From Thermoleophilia bacterium (GTDB lineage: Bacteria > Actinomycetota > Thermoleophilia > Gaiellales > Gaiellaceae): DNA of 12,657 bases. The translations under genes were made by a program, and so were the position numbers. Shown here piece after piece: positions 11,731 through 12,657 of the stretch. The stretch lies in assembly GCA_014534415.1 (NCBI GenBank), contig JACVRM010000048.1, positions 1-12,657 of the forward strand, written 5' to 3'. Each line of letters starts with the position of its first letter. Position 1 is the stretch's first letter. Below the pieces are notes generated by a model. The model searched no databases and was not told the DNA's origin. It saw only the letters and a program-made list of their open reading frames with translations.

Positions 11731-12657
11731 ATGGCCGTCGCCGCGCCCGACGAGTACCTCGCCGAGCTGAACGAGGCCCAGCGCGACGCCGTGCTCGCCA
11801 CCGAAGGGCCACTCCTCGTGATCGCCGGCGCCGGCTCCGGCAAGACGCGCGTCCTTACGTACCGCGTCGCCCATCTGGTGCGCGCCTGTGGTGTCCAGCC
11901 GAACGAGATCCTGGCAATCACGTTCACGAACAAAGCGGCCGCCGAAATGCGGTCGCGCCTGGACGACCTGCTCGAGCAACAGGCGCGCGCAATCTGGATC
12001 CTGACGTTCCACGCGGCGTGCGGGCGCATCCTGCGGCGCGAGGCGCCCCGGCTCGGCTACCGCACGAACTTCACGATCTACGACCAGGCCGACCAGGTAC
12101 GCCTCGTGAAGGCGTGCCTCGAGGAGCTCGAGCGCGACCCGAAGCGCTTCTCGCCGCGGGGCGTCCACGCGCAGATCTCGAACGCCAAGAACGAACTCGT
12201 CTCGCCGGTCGAGTACCGCAGCCGTGTCGCCTCGTTCTTCGACCAGACGGTCGCCGACGTCTACGAGCTCTACCAGCAGCGGCTCTTCGCTTCCAACGCC
12301 GTCGACTTCGACGACCTGTTGATGCTCACCGTCGACGTGCTGGAGCGCTTTCCGGAGGCGGCCGCCCGCTGGCAAAAGGCCTTTCGGTACGTGCTGGTCG
12401 ACGAGTACCAGGACACGAACCACGCGCAGTACCGGCTGCTCCAGCTGCTCGCGGCGAAGCACCGGAATCTCTGTGCAGTGGGCGACCCCGATCAGAGCGT
12501 GTACGCGTTCCGCGGCGCCGACATCCGCAACATCCTGGAGTTCGAGCGCGATTTCCCGGGCACGCGGCTCGTCGCGCTCGAGCAGAACTACCGCTCGACG
12601 AACACGATCCTGCGCGCCGCCAACCACGTCATCGCGCACAACAGCGAGCGCAAGGAG
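11731..12657 (+). CDS. pcrA: PcrA/UvrD superfamily 1A DNA helicase (partial; C-terminus outside window)
   Basis: The first 309 codons, open to the right edge. Superfamily 1 helicase motifs appear in order: Q-motif LNEAQRDAV (13-21), motif I AGAGSGKT (32-39), motif Ia ITFTNKAAAEM (63-73), TFH (92-94), motif II VDEYQDTN (223-230), motif III GDPDQSVYAFRGAD (251-264) and motif IV QNYRS (285-289). These define the 1A ATPase core and the 1B insertion; domains 2A/2B should follow outside. PcrA/UvrD unwinds DNA 3'-5' in nucleotide excision and mismatch repair and clears RecA or stalled polymerases. All catalytic residues in view are intact. The ATG at 11731 gives the usual short N-terminal extension before the Q-motif and has no Shine-Dalgarno. 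PcrA is preferred over RecB-like families from motif spacing; UvrD paralogues cannot be excluded. Confidence 0.95.
   Translation, partial: MAVAAPDEYLAELNEAQRDAVLATEGPLLVIAGAGSGKTRVLTYRVAHLVRACGVQPNEILAITFTNKAAAEMRSRLDDLLEQQARAIWILTFHAACGRILRREAPRLGYRTNFTIYDQADQVRLVKACLEELERDPKRFSPRGVHAQISNAKNELVSPVEYRSRVASFFDQTVADVYELYQQRLFASNAVDFDDLLMLTVDVLERFPEAAARWQKAFRYVLVDEYQDTNHAQYRLLQLLAAKHRNLCAVGDPDQSVYAFRGADIRNILEFERDFPGTRLVALEQNYRSTNTILRAANHVIAHNSERKE

Noticed and set aside
11716..12639. A 307-codon minus-strand frame opposite the helicase
   Set aside because: Antisense shadow; the plus strand shows an unbroken set of superfamily 1 helicase motifs.
1..12657. CRISPR arrays, tRNA/rRNA genes, insertion sequences, attachment sites, phage or toxin-antitoxin genes
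   Set aside because: No direct-repeat array, no tRNA-like cloverleaf and no transposase or integrase motif was seen. All long stretches are explained by the genes listed.

Overview
The window is GC-rich (roughly 70%) and densely coded. Starts are often GTG or TTG, genes commonly overlap by 4 nt, and very few starts have a Shine-Dalgarno. The gene content and style (leaderless-looking promoters, actinobacterial-type ECF transporter, PcrA/UvrD) suggest a deep-branching actinobacterium, for example a Thermoleophilia/Gaiellales-like soil lineage. That taxonomic guess is inference; there is no marker gene here to fix it.

Left block (1-4311, all on the minus strand) is a potassium homeostasis cluster. 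It reads leftwards: TrkA (two RCK modules), then TrkH (K+-conducting membrane subunit, coupled to trkA by a TTGA overlap), then a perfect 12-bp stem hairpin, then a CPA2 cation:proton antiporter, then a KhtT-like regulatory subunit cut by the window edge. It pairs a K+ uptake system with a regulated K+/H+ efflux-type system.

Middle block (4402-6539): a secreted PQQ-type sugar/aldose dehydrogenase reads rightwards. It meets a three-gene leftward operon (VanZ-like membrane protein, degenerate HAD-like protein, small coiled-coil protein), and the two facing stop codons lie inside one 12-bp palindrome.

Right-centre block (6546-11601) is the most interesting part. A cobalamin (B12) riboswitch precedes six tightly overlapping plus-strand genes: a secreted DUF4430 protein, a DUF4430 lipoprotein, an EcfT/CbiQ transmembrane protein, a fused double EcfA ATPase, an ECF S-component-like membrane protein, and a secreted six-repeat alpha/alpha-barrel protein of the prenyltransferase/squalene-cyclase fold. 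DUF4430 and an alpha6/alpha6 barrel are the two domains of animal transcobalamin and intrinsic factor. I therefore read the operon as a B12-regulated ECF importer with a 'split transcobalamin' made of separate secreted or lipid-anchored proteins. The B12 link rests on the riboswitch and the folds; the binding role is inference.

Right edge (11731-12657): the N-terminal 309 codons of a PcrA/UvrD DNA helicase. Most apparent transcription-unit starts carry a TANNNT -10 hexamer 6-10 nt before the start codon, which suggests leaderless transcription. The VanZ operon and the riboswitch operon appear to share one symmetric, divergent -10 element at 6546-6555.
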